Positions 21,450 through 31,681 are shown, counted from the first letter of the stretch. The stretch: DNA of 64,000 nucleotides from Chaetoderma sp. LZ-2023a (GCA_034401795.1 CM067374.1:92689222-92753221); one strand, 5' to 3'. Translations and numbers: made by a program. Notes: a model not told the origin generated them from the letters alone.

Positions 21450-22288
21450 TGGCTGATTTCCTCTGTCACCTATATGATGCCTATAGCCTCAAGCCTAACT
21501 CTATTGCTGGTTATAAGTCAGCTTTAATGACTGTTATTCCTTGCTTGGCTAATAGGGGGAGTGATGAAGTAAGTACATTAAATGTATTAATTAAAGGCAT
21601 GGGCAATCTAAGACCAAGGAATCCTCCACTGATTCCGTCTTGGAGTTTATCACTGGTGCTCCAGGTACTAGGTGATAAGCCTTTTGAACCACTTAGTTCC
21701 ATTTCTATGAAAATGTTAACTCTTAAAACTGTATTTTTAATTGCTGCGGCCTCGGCAAGGCGTAGGAGTGAAATTCACGCCTTATCAGCCGAGGTTGACC
21801 GTTTTGTGGTTACAGGGGAAGGCCTTAAGCTTCTACCTAGGATTAATTTCTTGTCTAAAAATCAGTCATTGAAATATCCAGGTCAACCTATTTTTTTGCC
21901 ATCTTTAACTAGATATGATCCTAATTCTAAAGTATGGTGCCCCGTACGGGCGCTGCTCCGGTACAAACAGCGTACTTCGGAGTGGCGTACCGACCAGTCA
22001 GCGTTATGGTTGTCATATATTGAACCCCATGGTAGGGCGTCTAAGGACACCATTTCTAGGTGGATTGTGGAATGTATTCAATTTTGTCACAAATCCGCCA
22101 CCGGGCGACAGGTTGACGTGGCCAAGGCTCACAGTGTCCGCGGTGTCGTGACATCCACTGCCCTTTTTAATGGGGTCCCTGTGGATGATATTATGTCAGT
22201 GGCTCAGTGGCACTGTGAGTCTAGTTTTACAGACCATTACCTCCGTGACACCTCTAACCCTCTCGCCTTGTCGATTTTGAAACAATAA
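19391..22288 (+). CDS. DIRS copy 1 tyrosine recombinase frame
   Basis: The recombinase proper occupies about 21250-22288: N-terminal core-binding part (EGFSEQAAMF, YNYKINRFAEWCSK, VVADFLCHLYDAYSLKPNS), then the catalytic domain. The catalytic set is visible as Arg in SARRRSEIHALSAE, HSVRG (H-x-x-R), WHCESSF and the nucleophile Tyr in TDHYLRD. The same frame is open back to 19391 through an alternative frame of RT/RH, and in fact back to the gag stop codon. Which ATG is used is unknown; several Met codons occur between 20750 and 21330. The enzyme would integrate circular cDNA without a target duplication. Confidence 0.9.
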   Translation: MSTSIPRWTGGRPFGRPLARVEAVDSGPFSLAMAFGRVSSRLGDRPAIATVSRADLDSHSTGSGSEVVYRGGNKFPHTKRSHSAGTEVPGLLFNPVLGNKKHRRVEADSQPQAVEQVHRDTQFQDGDCALGVGGVRARDVDSVDRFEGCLFPHSHREEFPSLPEICISGPAVGIQGVTLRNFHGSSGLHPCGSRDHCIPPQEKHSSPHVHRRLAVESTHPGIVVSQSGDCFENSLGLGLADQFPEIRANSIPEVCLPGHVLRSGDGVCVPHSGEGSSTHLGNSVGVRQSSCPGTGLLENAGLDGFFGTSHSTGRLAQASDPVVSHDTVDPEFRFAGLERVGVGASDSPPAMVVEYRESLAGGFANPSPPSGDCVYRCIDGGVGSLSGRVHSIRALGSGSVQGTYQSTRAKSSSPGPGTFLTESSGQDCSNSFRQLNSSDLHKPPGRNEVAQSLYDDMETALLVPGSWDHLESSSYSGEVKSASRLIEPKDECFTHGMATKSMCGGSSVRPLGETQHRFVRDEEECEDDDVRLSDSRPKRFRNRCVSYQLGGNVCIRIPPSNPDSKGASENQAAGVPSASDRPGLAKPIVVYGSAGPSGLQSGSAASDGQPYLPGQGPSRQSVNVPIDCVDVVKESRIKEGFSEQAAMFMAKARRGSTSRAYNYKINRFAEWCSKRCIDPMESSIQVVADFLCHLYDAYSLKPNSIAGYKSALMTVIPCLANRGSDEVSTLNVLIKGMGNLRPRNPPLIPSWSLSLVLQVLGDKPFEPLSSISMKMLTLKTVFLIAAASARRRSEIHALSAEVDRFVVTGEGLKLLPRINFLSKNQSLKYPGQPIFLPSLTRYDPNSKVWCPVRALLRYKQRTSEWRTDQSALWLSYIEPHGRASKDTISRWIVECIQFCHKSATGRQVDVAKAHSVRGVVTSTALFNGVPVDDIMSVAQWHCESSFTDHYLRDTSNPLALSILKQ

Positions 22289-22813
22289 CCGCTTTATGTT
22301 TGTGAAGAGTGCCTCCGCATTGCTTATATACTTCGCCATTCAGCGACGGTGACAACCACTTGTCGGGACTGTATCATCCTTCTCTACTGGATTCATGATG
22401 ACAGCTTCCTAGTACAACAAGGTCAGTCTTGTTCATGTGTTGTTCATTGTTTGTATTGTCACGTTACCCAGTGTTATTAATATGGTGATGGTTTATGTGG
22501 GTTGTGGTTCTTTAGAGAGAGTATACGAAAATGGAGCCTTTTCGTCTCTGTCCTATAGTACTTAGCACTAGTACGAAGAGAGCGTGTAGGACATTGAGGT
22601 CATTTAATCTTCCTCCCAAGGGAGGGGGGGGAGCGCATATGACAAATCGGTCATCTCTCAGGCATCGGTTGTGTTATCCGATGGTTTATCAAATCCTGAC
22701 TGTGTTTTCACACAGTTTCAGACGTCATAAGTGCCTTAAACGCTTGAAAGCGTATAGGGAAGAGCTGGTCTTTTGACCTCGCCTCCCTCCCGCCAGATTC
22801 ACTTTCGAATTCT
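22289..22813 (+). other. DIRS copy 1 3' non-coding region
   Basis: No coding capacity. Blocks conserved with copy 2 and with the fold-back at 38697-40435 include GTCCTATAGTACTTAGCACT, GTAGGACATTGAGGTCA, GTTATCCGATGGTT, ATCCTGACTG, and GGTCTTTTGACCTCGCCTCC. AGTACTTAGCACTAGTACG can fold as a short stem. Conservation between diverged copies suggests a cis function such as 3' end formation or template handling. Confidence 0.6.
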
Positions 22814-22914
22814 GGCAATATCAAAAGTATTAGGGAGGTAAGTATACTCTTGATGTGAAATAAACGAAATCTAGGATTTCTTTTTTCACGAGAGAGTTGA
22901 TACTTACCTCCCTA
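22814..22914 (+). repeat. DIRS copy 1 internal complementary region (ICR)
   Basis: GCAATATCAAAAGTATTAGG...GATGTGAAA is the reverse complement of the extreme left end (16170-16218). It is followed directly by TAAACGAAATCTAGGATTTC...CTCCCTAG, the reverse complement of the extreme right end. The joint therefore mirrors a left-right circle junction, the hallmark of DIRS elements and the proposed splint for making circular DNA. Confidence 0.9.
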
Positions 22915-23196
22915 GATACTGACCCGGCCTCTCCGCCCCACAGAGGCTCGGTCTTCAGGCTCTTGGTAGTTGCATGTGTTAGCCAATAAATGAGCCAGAG
23001 GAAGTAGTAGTCGGCGCATGCGCGGTGGTGGGGCGAGCATCCGCCGGACTACCTCTGACTCCCTGCCCAGTAGGGGCACCTAACTGTTTTTAATCTGAGT
23101 GTTTTATTGAGTGAAAGCCGATATTTAGCAATATCAAAAGTATTAGGGAGGTAAGTATCAACTCTCTCGTGAAAAAAGAAATCCTAGATTTCGTTT
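22915..23196 (+). repeat. DIRS copy 1 right inverted terminal repeat
   Basis: It contains GACCCGGCCTCTCCGCCCCA, the inverted NRF1-type GCGCATGCGC (23014-23023), AGCCAATAAA as CCAAT box, and GGGAGGTAAGTAT (23146-23158), a near-consensus splice donor. It ends with an extension absent from the left repeat, CTCTCGTGAAAAAAGAAATC then CTAGATTTCGTTT. Confidence 0.85.
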
Positions 23197-23714
23197 ATAC
23201 TATCAGAAATATCTTTCCTGAAAACTTGATATCTGCTTTGTTGTCCTGACGCGAATTGATAGTCAGTTGAGTCTGGATGTCGATGTGCTCTTTGCACGCT
23301 CCTTTTATACCTTTTTGCTACACCAAATGTACCCGTTTTTACCTGGTTGATTGTATATTTGTACCCGTTTGTACCCATGGTAACCCTTTAAACTACTAAG
23401 CTGGGTAGAAATCTTTAATATCAGAAATATGTTTAATATTCCAAAGGAATTGTTACTTTATCAATAAATCGTTACTTTATATGCTAACCAAATATCAGGG
23501 GTAATGATATATAGCGGTACTATCAGAGTATGTGCTGTAGTGGTTCATTCTCTAGTACAAGACAACGGTCATAATACTATTATTCACAGTGGGAAAGGGG
23601 TAGGGGGAATAGATTTTAGCAATCTTTGATTGTCTTATTTGAATTATCATTGTAATTTCAAGCTACATGTAGAGTCCATGGTTCCTAAGAGTCCATGGTT
23701 ACTTTAATTGGCTG
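23197..23714. other. Intron sequence, nothing recognised
   Basis: The first 60 bp look like the continuation of the TTCCGGATGATAACT array. The rest shows no gene and only short internal echoes (TACCCGTTT repeated three times near 23330-23370). Confidence 0.4.
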
Positions 23715-24110
23715 TCATAACTGATGAATCTGATCTGTCACTCAAGTATGTTACATCATAATCAATTATGTCACATGTCACCTGATGTCACAATCATAAT
23801 TTACAGAAATACTACATCATGATGTCGGACTAGTGCATCAAATGTATGAATGCATGTCTGATAATTATTATTTAATAAACATTTTGTTGACAATTTTGAA
23901 ACTAATTTAACTGGGCACTGTTGCTGCCATAGGCAGCAATAGTCCCCAGTTAAATAATTTCAAAATATGCAACAGGTTAGCCGTATAGTTACCATGATAT
24001 TGAGATTCTTAGAATTAAGGATTCAAAGAATGTAAATCGATCCCAACATGCACAAAACATGTGCAGAGCTTAGCTAGAGATCGGTGGCCACAGGGTATAG
24101 CTAAAAGATT
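23715..24110. repeat. MITE family A, diverged copy
   Basis: It has the family A order: ATCATAATCAATTATGTCACA, TTATTTAATAAACATTTTG, the hairpin GGGCACTGTTGCTGCCATAG, then CGATCCCAACATGC and GAGCTTAGCTAGAGAT. It ends about 27 bp before the acceptor of the large POLQ exon. Confidence 0.65.
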
Positions 24111-24137
24111 TATCCATTCTTTCATTATTATTTCCAG

Positions 24138-27100
24138 CAAGAAGAAGACTGAAGATGAGAGTCCATGGGATGCTGAGCAAAGGAAGAATGCACGATGTAT
24201 TTGGCTGACTGGAAAGCGAGGCGTTACTGAGTTCCAAGCAGCTGTTGCAATTATTGAAGAGGCTAAAGAACTTGTACAAGATGACGTTGGTGGTGTTGGA
24301 ATACAGTGGCAGGTTAAGGACAAAAACACTTCTGTGGACACCAATGACCATGATGATGGACAGCAAACTACTAAAACACAGCAAACAACTGGAGATAGTG
24401 TACAAGAGAATATTGCAACACCATCCAGAGTTATCACACTGCCAAGTCAAATATCGGCTCTGATTACTGCGGCTGGAAGACATTCAATTAAATCTGGTGG
24501 AAATGCACAAGACAAAGATATTGAAAATACAGATATTAGCTTAAGTAACAATAAGATAGAGGGTCCTTCTTCAAAGAAGAATGATTTATTAAATCTGGAA
24601 GTAAGAAATGGCAGCATAAATCTGTCATCAAAAGACAATCAGATTAATGGCAATAAGAGCGACAATCACAATCTAAATACTAGTTCTATTCTGCGTAATC
24701 AAAGAAAGTCTGTGCTTGCCAATGGTAGGCGTAAGCGCTCAAGTTTAGGCAGCAGTAAAAGAGGTTCTGCTTTAAAGAAAGCACGACATTCTGAGCAGCA
24801 ACATGTCTCTATTGTATCAGATGATGTCATAAAAGTTGTGGTCAGTCCCATCACTGACCAAAAACAAAGTGCTCAGTCAAAAGATACTGATCTGAATATT
24901 ATATGTTCATCTGATTATGTGCTTTCTGATAGATTAGAAGCTCATTCCATTGAGATTTCCAATGAAAGAACTAATAATGTGCATGAAATTGAGAGTACTG
25001 TTAAGCGACATACAGATGATCGATGTAATAATGAAGCAGTAAGTGCAAACACTGAAAGAGAGGATCATTCTCATTATACTAAACTCATACAGAATTGTGT
25101 AAATACTAATACAAATCCAAGAAGCTTAAAAGAAAATAATACAAATAAGGACAATAATGTGTTAGTATTGGCAGATGTTCATCACGATCCATCTCTGACG
25201 ACGCAAACTGACTCTATCAGTGTTGTGAATGTTGAAAATGATTCTACACAGAAACATATTGCAGATAGTGCGAGAATTGCTGACAAGTACGCTGAATCAA
25301 CACAAATTTCTCAGAAATTTGAATGTGAAATGGATAATCAAGTACAAGAACGTGACTGTCAGTTAAAGAATGCAACATTACCTATATCTCGAAGTTCAGA
25401 TATGAATGTTCAGGAAGTATCACCTTTTTTATATACACAAAATATCTCTTTCAGTGGCACCTTTGATGAAACTCAGAATCATATTACAAAGCAGAATAAT
25501 ATTTTTCAGGTGATTTCCCCAATGAAACAAATAAAAGCTCAATCACGTAAGCCATCAGTTAACCATGTGGAAACAGTATCAGCTAAGCTGTCAGTTGACC
25601 AGGCTGATGGCGTAGCACATAGAGCATCAGTTGAGCATGCAGACATAATACTACCTAACCCATCAGTTGACCTGGTGGTTTTAGAGAGACCGAACAATGT
25701 AGATCTTGAGGAAATGTCTGGTGACGAGGAAATGTTTAATAGTATGGATCAAATGGATGTAGTGACTAGTCCTGAAGTGATGGAGTCTAATTGTGTTAAT
25801 ATGCTTCCAGAAAGTTCTCCACATCTTCAACCCGAACAGGATGGGAATGAATCATATGAACTCCTTCCAGCAAGTAATTTTGAACATTATCGCTTTGACG
25901 GAGATGATGTGGTTAGTAATACTGATCAGGAGGAGATAATCAGTGGTTCTTATATTTACATGAGTGTTTCACCTGCACAGCAGAGTCACCGAGATATACT
26001 GAACAATGCCATTAGTAGTAAGGACAGCACATTCAGCTCACCTTTACCAACAGGTGCATTGGCATGTTCGAGTTTGCATCAAGATTTGGATTTTGGCGAT
26101 TCATTCATGCCGTGTACTGCATTGCTCGGTGCACTGGATAGCAATGTCAGTAAGCGTGTTAGTGATGGGGATCAGGATGAAATTAACAGCAATTCTAGAA
26201 CTACAATTAAAGCCAATGTTTCGAAGGATTGTGGTGTTATATCAGATGATTGTTTCACAGAGTCATTCGTGGAGAGACTGTTTACCGGCACCAATGACTC
26301 CTGGCATGGAGGTACAGCTACTGTAAATCATGTCGCCAGCACTGAACATAGATGTGATGCTAATGATAAAATCACAAGAGATTGTATTAGCATTGATGGT
26401 CTTGTATCAGTTAACCGTAGTAACACACACTCCAGTAATAAGTCTGCAGCTCACCAATCAGATGCTGTAGTCATAGCTGGTACTGTTACTGAGACAGAAG
26501 GGACTAGTACAGAAACATCATCAGAACAACATGATGTAGCAATTAATTGTGTCACTAGTAACCTTGTTCAAAATGCACATGTAGATAATCATGACTTGAG
26601 CACAGACACTGCTTTATTCCTAGCAGCCATGGGTGATAGCATGACCATTTCTCCCGCAAAGTCTCCATTACATATAAAATCAGTTATTAGGAATAACCAG
26701 CCACAGAACATAAGTAACAAATCTAGCTTTGTTGTTCCTAGTGTTAGAAATAAAATCAGGAAAACCAGTGATAGGATTGGCCAGGTCGCTTCAAGTCCAC
26801 TGCGAATTAGTAATCATAAAAAGCTGTCAGATTTAGGTGTGAATCAACAGGAATGTGATTTTACCTCCAGTTCACCATCGTTGCAAAATGTGAGCAGCGG
26901 TAGTGATTGTGTACCACCAACCCCACCTGATGAGAGTACATCCTCGGTTGCATCACCGAGGATACAATACAAGCGTACGCCAAGTAAAGTAGGCTCAGCT
27001 GTTCAGTTACCAGACAAGGCAGGAAACCGGTGTAGTGCTGGTATTGATAAAACTACTGATACACATTCTCACAACACAAGAGCAAAGAGACGAAGCATAG

Positions 27101-27494
27101 AGACAAGTGACAATAATAAAACAAATATAGCACAGTCCAAGCCTGTAATGTTACCTCTTGAGGATTGCACTCAAGGTAAGATAGAACATCGTTTTAAGAC
27201 CAGAAAATCAGCTACCACGAAACATGAACATGATACAATCAATAAGACAAACATTTGTATTAGTGGCAATGGGGGAGATAATAAAGAGAAGAAATCCCTG
27301 CTTCAGGATGCTGCCTACCCAGCTCATAATGGAGATGCTCAGACTGATAGTGGTGATGGTCTGGATGTGTGCAGAGATGAGGTGGAGGAAGATCTAGCAT
27401 TATCACTCAGACTGAGCGTGTCGCAGAACCTGTCATCCACCATGCCTGCCACTCAAGGTGCTTTCACAATCATCGATGTCTGTGCTCAGAAAGA
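24138..27494 (+). CDS. POLQ: DNA polymerase theta, large central exon
   Basis: This is a single 3,357-nt exon of about 1,118 codons, equivalent to the large central exon of vertebrate POLQ. The first 70 residues are conserved (RKNARCIWLTGKRGVTEFQA, AVAIIEEAKELVQDD, VGIQW) and end the helicase part. The rest is the low-complexity Ser/Asn/Asp-rich linker. It carries nuclear-localisation-like clusters (RRKRSSLGSSKRGSALKKAR, RAKRRS), a short repeat array at about 25545-25680 (SVNHVE, SVDQAD, SVEHAD, SVDLVV), and a PPTPPDES motif. The end AFTIIDVCAQK matches the start of the inactive exonuclease-like region. The acceptor is ATTATTTCCAG. The donor AAAGA/GTAAGA overlaps an in-frame stop, so the frame does not end there. 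Confidence 0.95.
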
Positions 27495-27509
27495 GTAAGA
27501 AATAGATAC

Positions 27510-27758
27510 TTAATCTTTTAAAAATTTACTGGTCAAACATTCCAAACGGGTGTTTACAATGATCTTGTGAAATGTTCATTTGCCAGACATGAGATGACCA
27601 TTTTAGAAATTCTACCACTCGATTAACTGGCGCGATAGTCAAGCCAATCATTCGTGGTAAATTTTCCAAAAAAATAGTTTTTCTCCTGCCTTGCAAATTT
27701 ACATTCACAGAGCAAACATTAAAATTTTTCTTGACCTATTTTGACCAGTAAAAGTTTA
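27510..27758. repeat. MITE family B, diverged
   Basis: Inverted arms TTTTAAAAATTTACTGGTCA and TTTTGACCAGTAAAAGTTTA surround GTTCATTTGCCAGACATGAG and CACTCGATTAACTGGC. The TTAA ends are degraded. Confidence 0.5.
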
Positions 27759-28654
27759 ATTGTCACCTGTCGACACCAAGGGAGACAACTTGTGGCCACA
27801 TTAAAGAATCAAGGCTAGAAATTAACTTCTTTATGGACAAGTAAATCCTTTTGCACTGACCCATACTGTACTGCATAGCATATAAAAGTAGTCAGTCAAC
27901 TGTTATGAATGCATCATTTAGTATTATGGCTCACCTGGCCAGAATGTCCAACACTTTATGATCTTTGCCACAATGAATGGTTATACACACATGACGTTAA
28001 ATATCTAACACACGCTTGATAGACTGTTGAAAGCGGAATATCTTTTTCCCTAAAACAAACTCTTTTCGACTAGCATGTGAATTTAACAGGCTAATAATAA
28101 CAACCGGGTCACACAATCGATCCATTTAGAAAATAATTCTGATATATATTTGTAAATAATTGGTTGAAGACGCATTCATATTCTCGCAAGATTTCATATG
28201 TCAGTGTGAGATATCTGAGCGATCCCAACTTCCTTGGATGAAACTTGGATCGGATCTAAAGTACAGTACTCGGTCTATATTGCGTATATATTGATTTCCG
28301 AGATCTGAGCCCACACCGTGGCCCGTGAGTCGCAGACAAGTACTCTCTCTGATATTTTTTCATGACGACATGAAATGTCAAATTGTATACTAAGTTTGGT
28401 GTAATAAACAATGGTTATTACAGTATACATAATATTTAGGTGGTCCCAGATAATAAGTTCACTCCGGCAAGAATTTGTACAGGTAAATTCTGTTCTATTT
28501 TTGTGTTGTTGATGATCGTTTTTTAAGCATTTTAGAGAATGAATTTCAACTTTTTCTTAATTTACCCATAAAACCGATTTTTGGTCAAAACCGATATGAA
28601 AAGACATATCGAAACCTATATGGCTGTAAGCCAAACCATGCAGCCATACAATGA
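27759..28654. other. Intron sequence, nothing recognised
   Basis: No coding or structural feature supported. GGCTCACCTGGCCAGAATG (27927-27945) resembles the start of an abundant dispersed repeat seen again at 29836. Confidence 0.4.
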
Positions 28655-28816
28655 TGAATGTGCATTTGCAAGCCAAGAGTAGCCTGTTTTGAAACCTTAT
28701 CACTAGAATGACTGGCCCATTTAATAAAAATACTTCTCTCTTGACCTGCAAATGGACATTTCTCAAAACCATTGCCGAAACCATTTTTGCCAGTGTTCAC
28801 TATTAAAAGGTTAACA
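28655..28816. repeat. MITE family B, truncated
   Basis: TGCATTTGCAAGCCAAGAGT and TTGACCTGCAAATGGACATT are the two arms, ending CACTATTAAAAGGTTAAC. The small open frames on the minus strand are palindrome artefacts. Confidence 0.5.
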
Positions 28817-29084
28817 TCTTGCGAAGCAGAAATGAGACAGCGCTGGCGGCCGTAGCATTAAGGTTGGTCCTTAGAATTTCAGCCTTGGTTATCAGAACTG
28901 AACTTGGATGCATTGTTGCCTTCTGTTAGGAATTTACATGACAGTGATGTCACACGGTCAAATGTCAAGGTGATGGGAACCTGGGTAAAAAACTTGTTTT
29001 TCAACATTTAAGTACTCAGTTTATATTTCAGGAATGTTTGACCCTATTGGAACTAACCTAGGCAAAACCGGCCTCTGCAGTGAT

Positions 29085-29324
29085 CTTACGGCTTTATTAG
29101 CCAAATTTGGTCAAGAAAATCAAAATATTTGTGTATTGAATGTCCATTTGCAGGCCAAGAGGAGACTAATTTTGAAGATTTATCACTGGAATAACTGGCT
29201 CGATAACCGAGCCAGTCATTCCAGTGGTAAATTTCCAAAATTTGTCTTCTCTTGGCCTGCAAATAGACATTCAATAAACAAATATTTTGATTTTCTTGAC
29301 CAAATTTGGCTAATAAAGCCGTAA
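29085..29324. repeat. Near-perfect 240-bp palindrome (family B derived)
   Basis: The left arm CTTACGGCTTTATTAGCCAA...TTGAATGTCCATTTGCAGGC and the right arm GCCTGCAAATAGACATTCAA...TTGGCTAATAAAGCCGTAAG are complementary with only a few mismatches. They meet at CTGGCTCGATAACCGAGCCAG. It is much better matched than the other family B copies. In the POLQ pre-mRNA it would fold into a stem of about 110 bp. Confidence 0.85.
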
Positions 29325-29459
29325 GGCAGGTGGGATGGAGAATGTCTTGTCGAATCACTGTCCTGTGGCCATATAGAATTTCTTGTGGTAGTTGACCTGA
29401 AATCAAAGATGACCTGACCCTAATGCTCACTTTTAGCCTATGACTGTTACTATTTTCCT

Positions 29460-30250
29460 ACCTTTTATACAACAGCAAAAAATTGGCATGGTATTATATA
29501 ATGGCGCCATACGGTGTGTGGGCAGTAGGGCGGGAGTGGTTTCCCGGAGAATATGTTCACTACCATTTGTCAGTTCGTTTTGAAACTTCATAGGTTAATT
29601 GGACTCGATCTGGAGAAAATCCTAGATGGCTCCCAACCACCGGTATCCATCATGAAAATTTGTTTCCTGATTATAATATTGCTACCATCATAGGTTCACT
29701 ACCATTTATCACATTATTTTGAAACTTCATATGCTGATTGGACTAGGTCCGTGGAAAAACCTTTCAAAGTTGATAATGATCTAAAATCCTAGATTCCTGA
29801 CAGCCACCAGTGCTCATTTTAAAAATTCATTGTTAGCTCACCTGGCCTGAAAGGCTGCGTGAGCTTATGACGTTCATCCATCCATCAAATTATTCTCTAA
29901 ATGATTTCTTCTTTAGTATTGTTTTCAAACTTCATAGATCCATTGCCATAAATCTGGGGAAGAAACATCTTGAAAGTTAAAATTGATAATAGTCTGACAT
30001 CCAATTCGGAGGAGAGAGGCAGAGATGGGTGGAGGTTGCCCAAGTCTGTTTTAGTCTAGATTGTTAGCCGGTTCGCCATTGAGTCATGACACTAGGGCTG
30101 CCATTTAGAAGCACAGTCCTTAGAATTGTATGCTGTCATGCCTTAAATAGAAGAAACTGATCAAAGTTGGTACTGATCTGAAATTGAATATGATTGCCAT
30201 CCACCAGTGGTTATCTTGATAACTCTGCGGTCAATGACATTTGTCGGATC
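29460..30250. repeat. Diverged dispersed units, TTGAAACTTCATAG type
   Basis: Several copies of TTTTGAAACTTCATA(G/T), GGACT(A/C)G(A/G)TC and ATCC(A/T)(A/C)CC(A/G)CC(A/G)GT recur here, matching the better tandem array at 31682-32200. A block near 29480 (GGCATGGTATTATATAATGG) recurs at 30500. TTAGCTCACCTGGCCTGAAA (29835-29854) is another repeat start. No gene. Confidence 0.45.
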
Positions 30251-30559
30251 AACCTTCGTATGTTTGTTGGAGTCTGTATTGTGAATGATCAATCTTGCTT
30301 TGATATGTAGGAATTGTTTCTTGAGACATAATATATATATTAGGGCATGCTACGTGCTATCATCTGACAGCTCTTGTGTTTGGGCTTATTATCTTGGTGG
30401 GGTATTTGTGTTGTTAGCGGAGTTCTTGTTGGACATTGGACATATGTTGTCCTACATTTCCAACTGTCCTACTTTTTATTATACCCCGCCAAAAAATTTG
30501 GCATGGTATTATGTAATGGCGCCATCCGTCCGTCCAGGCGGGCGTGCGGGTGATCGGTC

Positions 30560-31670
30560 AGGCAGCAATTTTTGCTTTGAAACATCGCGATCGATTTTAT
30601 TTTAAAAATCATGATTTTCGATTAATTCATAGGTCCAAATTCCCAAAAGTATAAACCGGGGTAACGTGACAAGTCACCAAAACTGGGACTTGGAATTTCT
30701 AGAAAAAGTTGAAATAAATGATGCAAAAATAGCACAAAATTAGAACAATTTCATGCAATAAATTCTTACCATCCTACGTCTATGCTTAATGTATACCTTA
30801 TATCCATCATCACGGGAGTGAAATTATTAATTGGGACCGCCTAAATATTGCGTATAGTTTAATAAACGTAGTTTATTTTATCAAAATGTGACATAAAATG
30901 GTGTTGAGTAAAAATATAAATCCCGCTTCCCCTTTGTAGGACGAGTTTAGGTCATTACTCGAGTAGCGCAAAGACACTAATATTAGTACCCGGGGAGATA
31001 CTGCGGAATTCATATACATAGGACGGTAGCTTTGAGTAGCTACGATAGTAACGGCGTAAACTCCTCCTATAGTGCAGTTTATAGTTGCTTTCAGAATGTA
31101 CAATTTCCATTTAAGAGTAATCAACAGAACGCACAGTTCAAAATACAACAATCTGGAATGTTGCGTTCTTTTCTTTAATTAGGCATGACAACCAAATCAA
31201 AGATGAAAAATTAGTACACGGCCTGAAATTGCTAAAAGAATTAAAAAGAATTATGTTCAGTGATTGTTGCCTAACACTCTGCGACTAAGTATATACTTGG
31301 TATTTCACGACAGACTCAGGGTCTGCAGCGAAAGAAAGAAAATTATATGGTGATTCGACGGAGTAACTAGCTGGTTTTCTCAATGACAAAGGTGTTAGTT
31401 ACCTCGCTATTGTTAGCTGGTTTACCGTAGAGCTTTGTGTTTTGATTAGGACTTAGTGAACACATGCGTGAAGCGATCAATAAAAAACACAATGGATACA
31501 TGCACAAATGGATTATAACTGTATTCTTTTACTGCTGAATGATGAGTTTTGAAATCTTATAGTCTGCTCAGTTTTTTCACGATTTTTCGAATTTTTTCAA
31601 TTACATCGTAGAAAATCGCGATTTTTCTAAAATCGTGATATTCGATTAAATGGCGAAATCGTGCAAGCCT
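30560..31670. repeat. MITE family D-like long element
   Basis: The left end is ATCGCGATCGATTTTATTTT and the right end GAAATCGTGCAAGCC; both resemble family D ends. The roughly 1 kb between has no convincing open frame. The boundaries are inferred from the ends only. Confidence 0.35.
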
Positions 31671-31681
31671 TGCGTGCAGAG

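Larger units (their letters stand above)
16170..23196 (+). mobile_element. DIRS-like YR retrotransposon, family 1 copy 1
   Basis: This is a complete 7.03-kb element. Its parts in order are the left inverted terminal repeat (from TTTCACATCAAGAG), a short gag leader exon, a Cys-rich Gag, RT/RNase H, a tyrosine recombinase, a 3' non-coding region, an internal complementary region and the right terminal repeat (to CTAGATTTCGTTT). There is no protease, no DDE integrase and no obvious target duplication. These are the defining features of DIRS elements, which are thought to replicate through circular DNA and integrate by tyrosine recombination. All reading frames are open, so this copy may be competent. 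It sits in sense inside a POLQ intron. Confidence 0.93.

Noticed and set aside
24015..24638. Minus-strand open frames opposite the central POLQ exon
   Set aside because: They are shadows of the coding exon with no motif and poor composition.
27493..27500. In-frame stop (TAA) after the central exon as the end of a short POLQ
   Set aside because: The stop overlaps a good donor (AAAGA/GTAAGA), and joining to 32629 gives LFETFIEEWRQKERF in phase, matching polymerase theta. An intron-retained isoform remains possible.
28557..29430. Small open frames on both strands around the palindrome
   Set aside because: Both strands give nearly the same peptide because the DNA is an inverted repeat; it is a MITE, not a gene.
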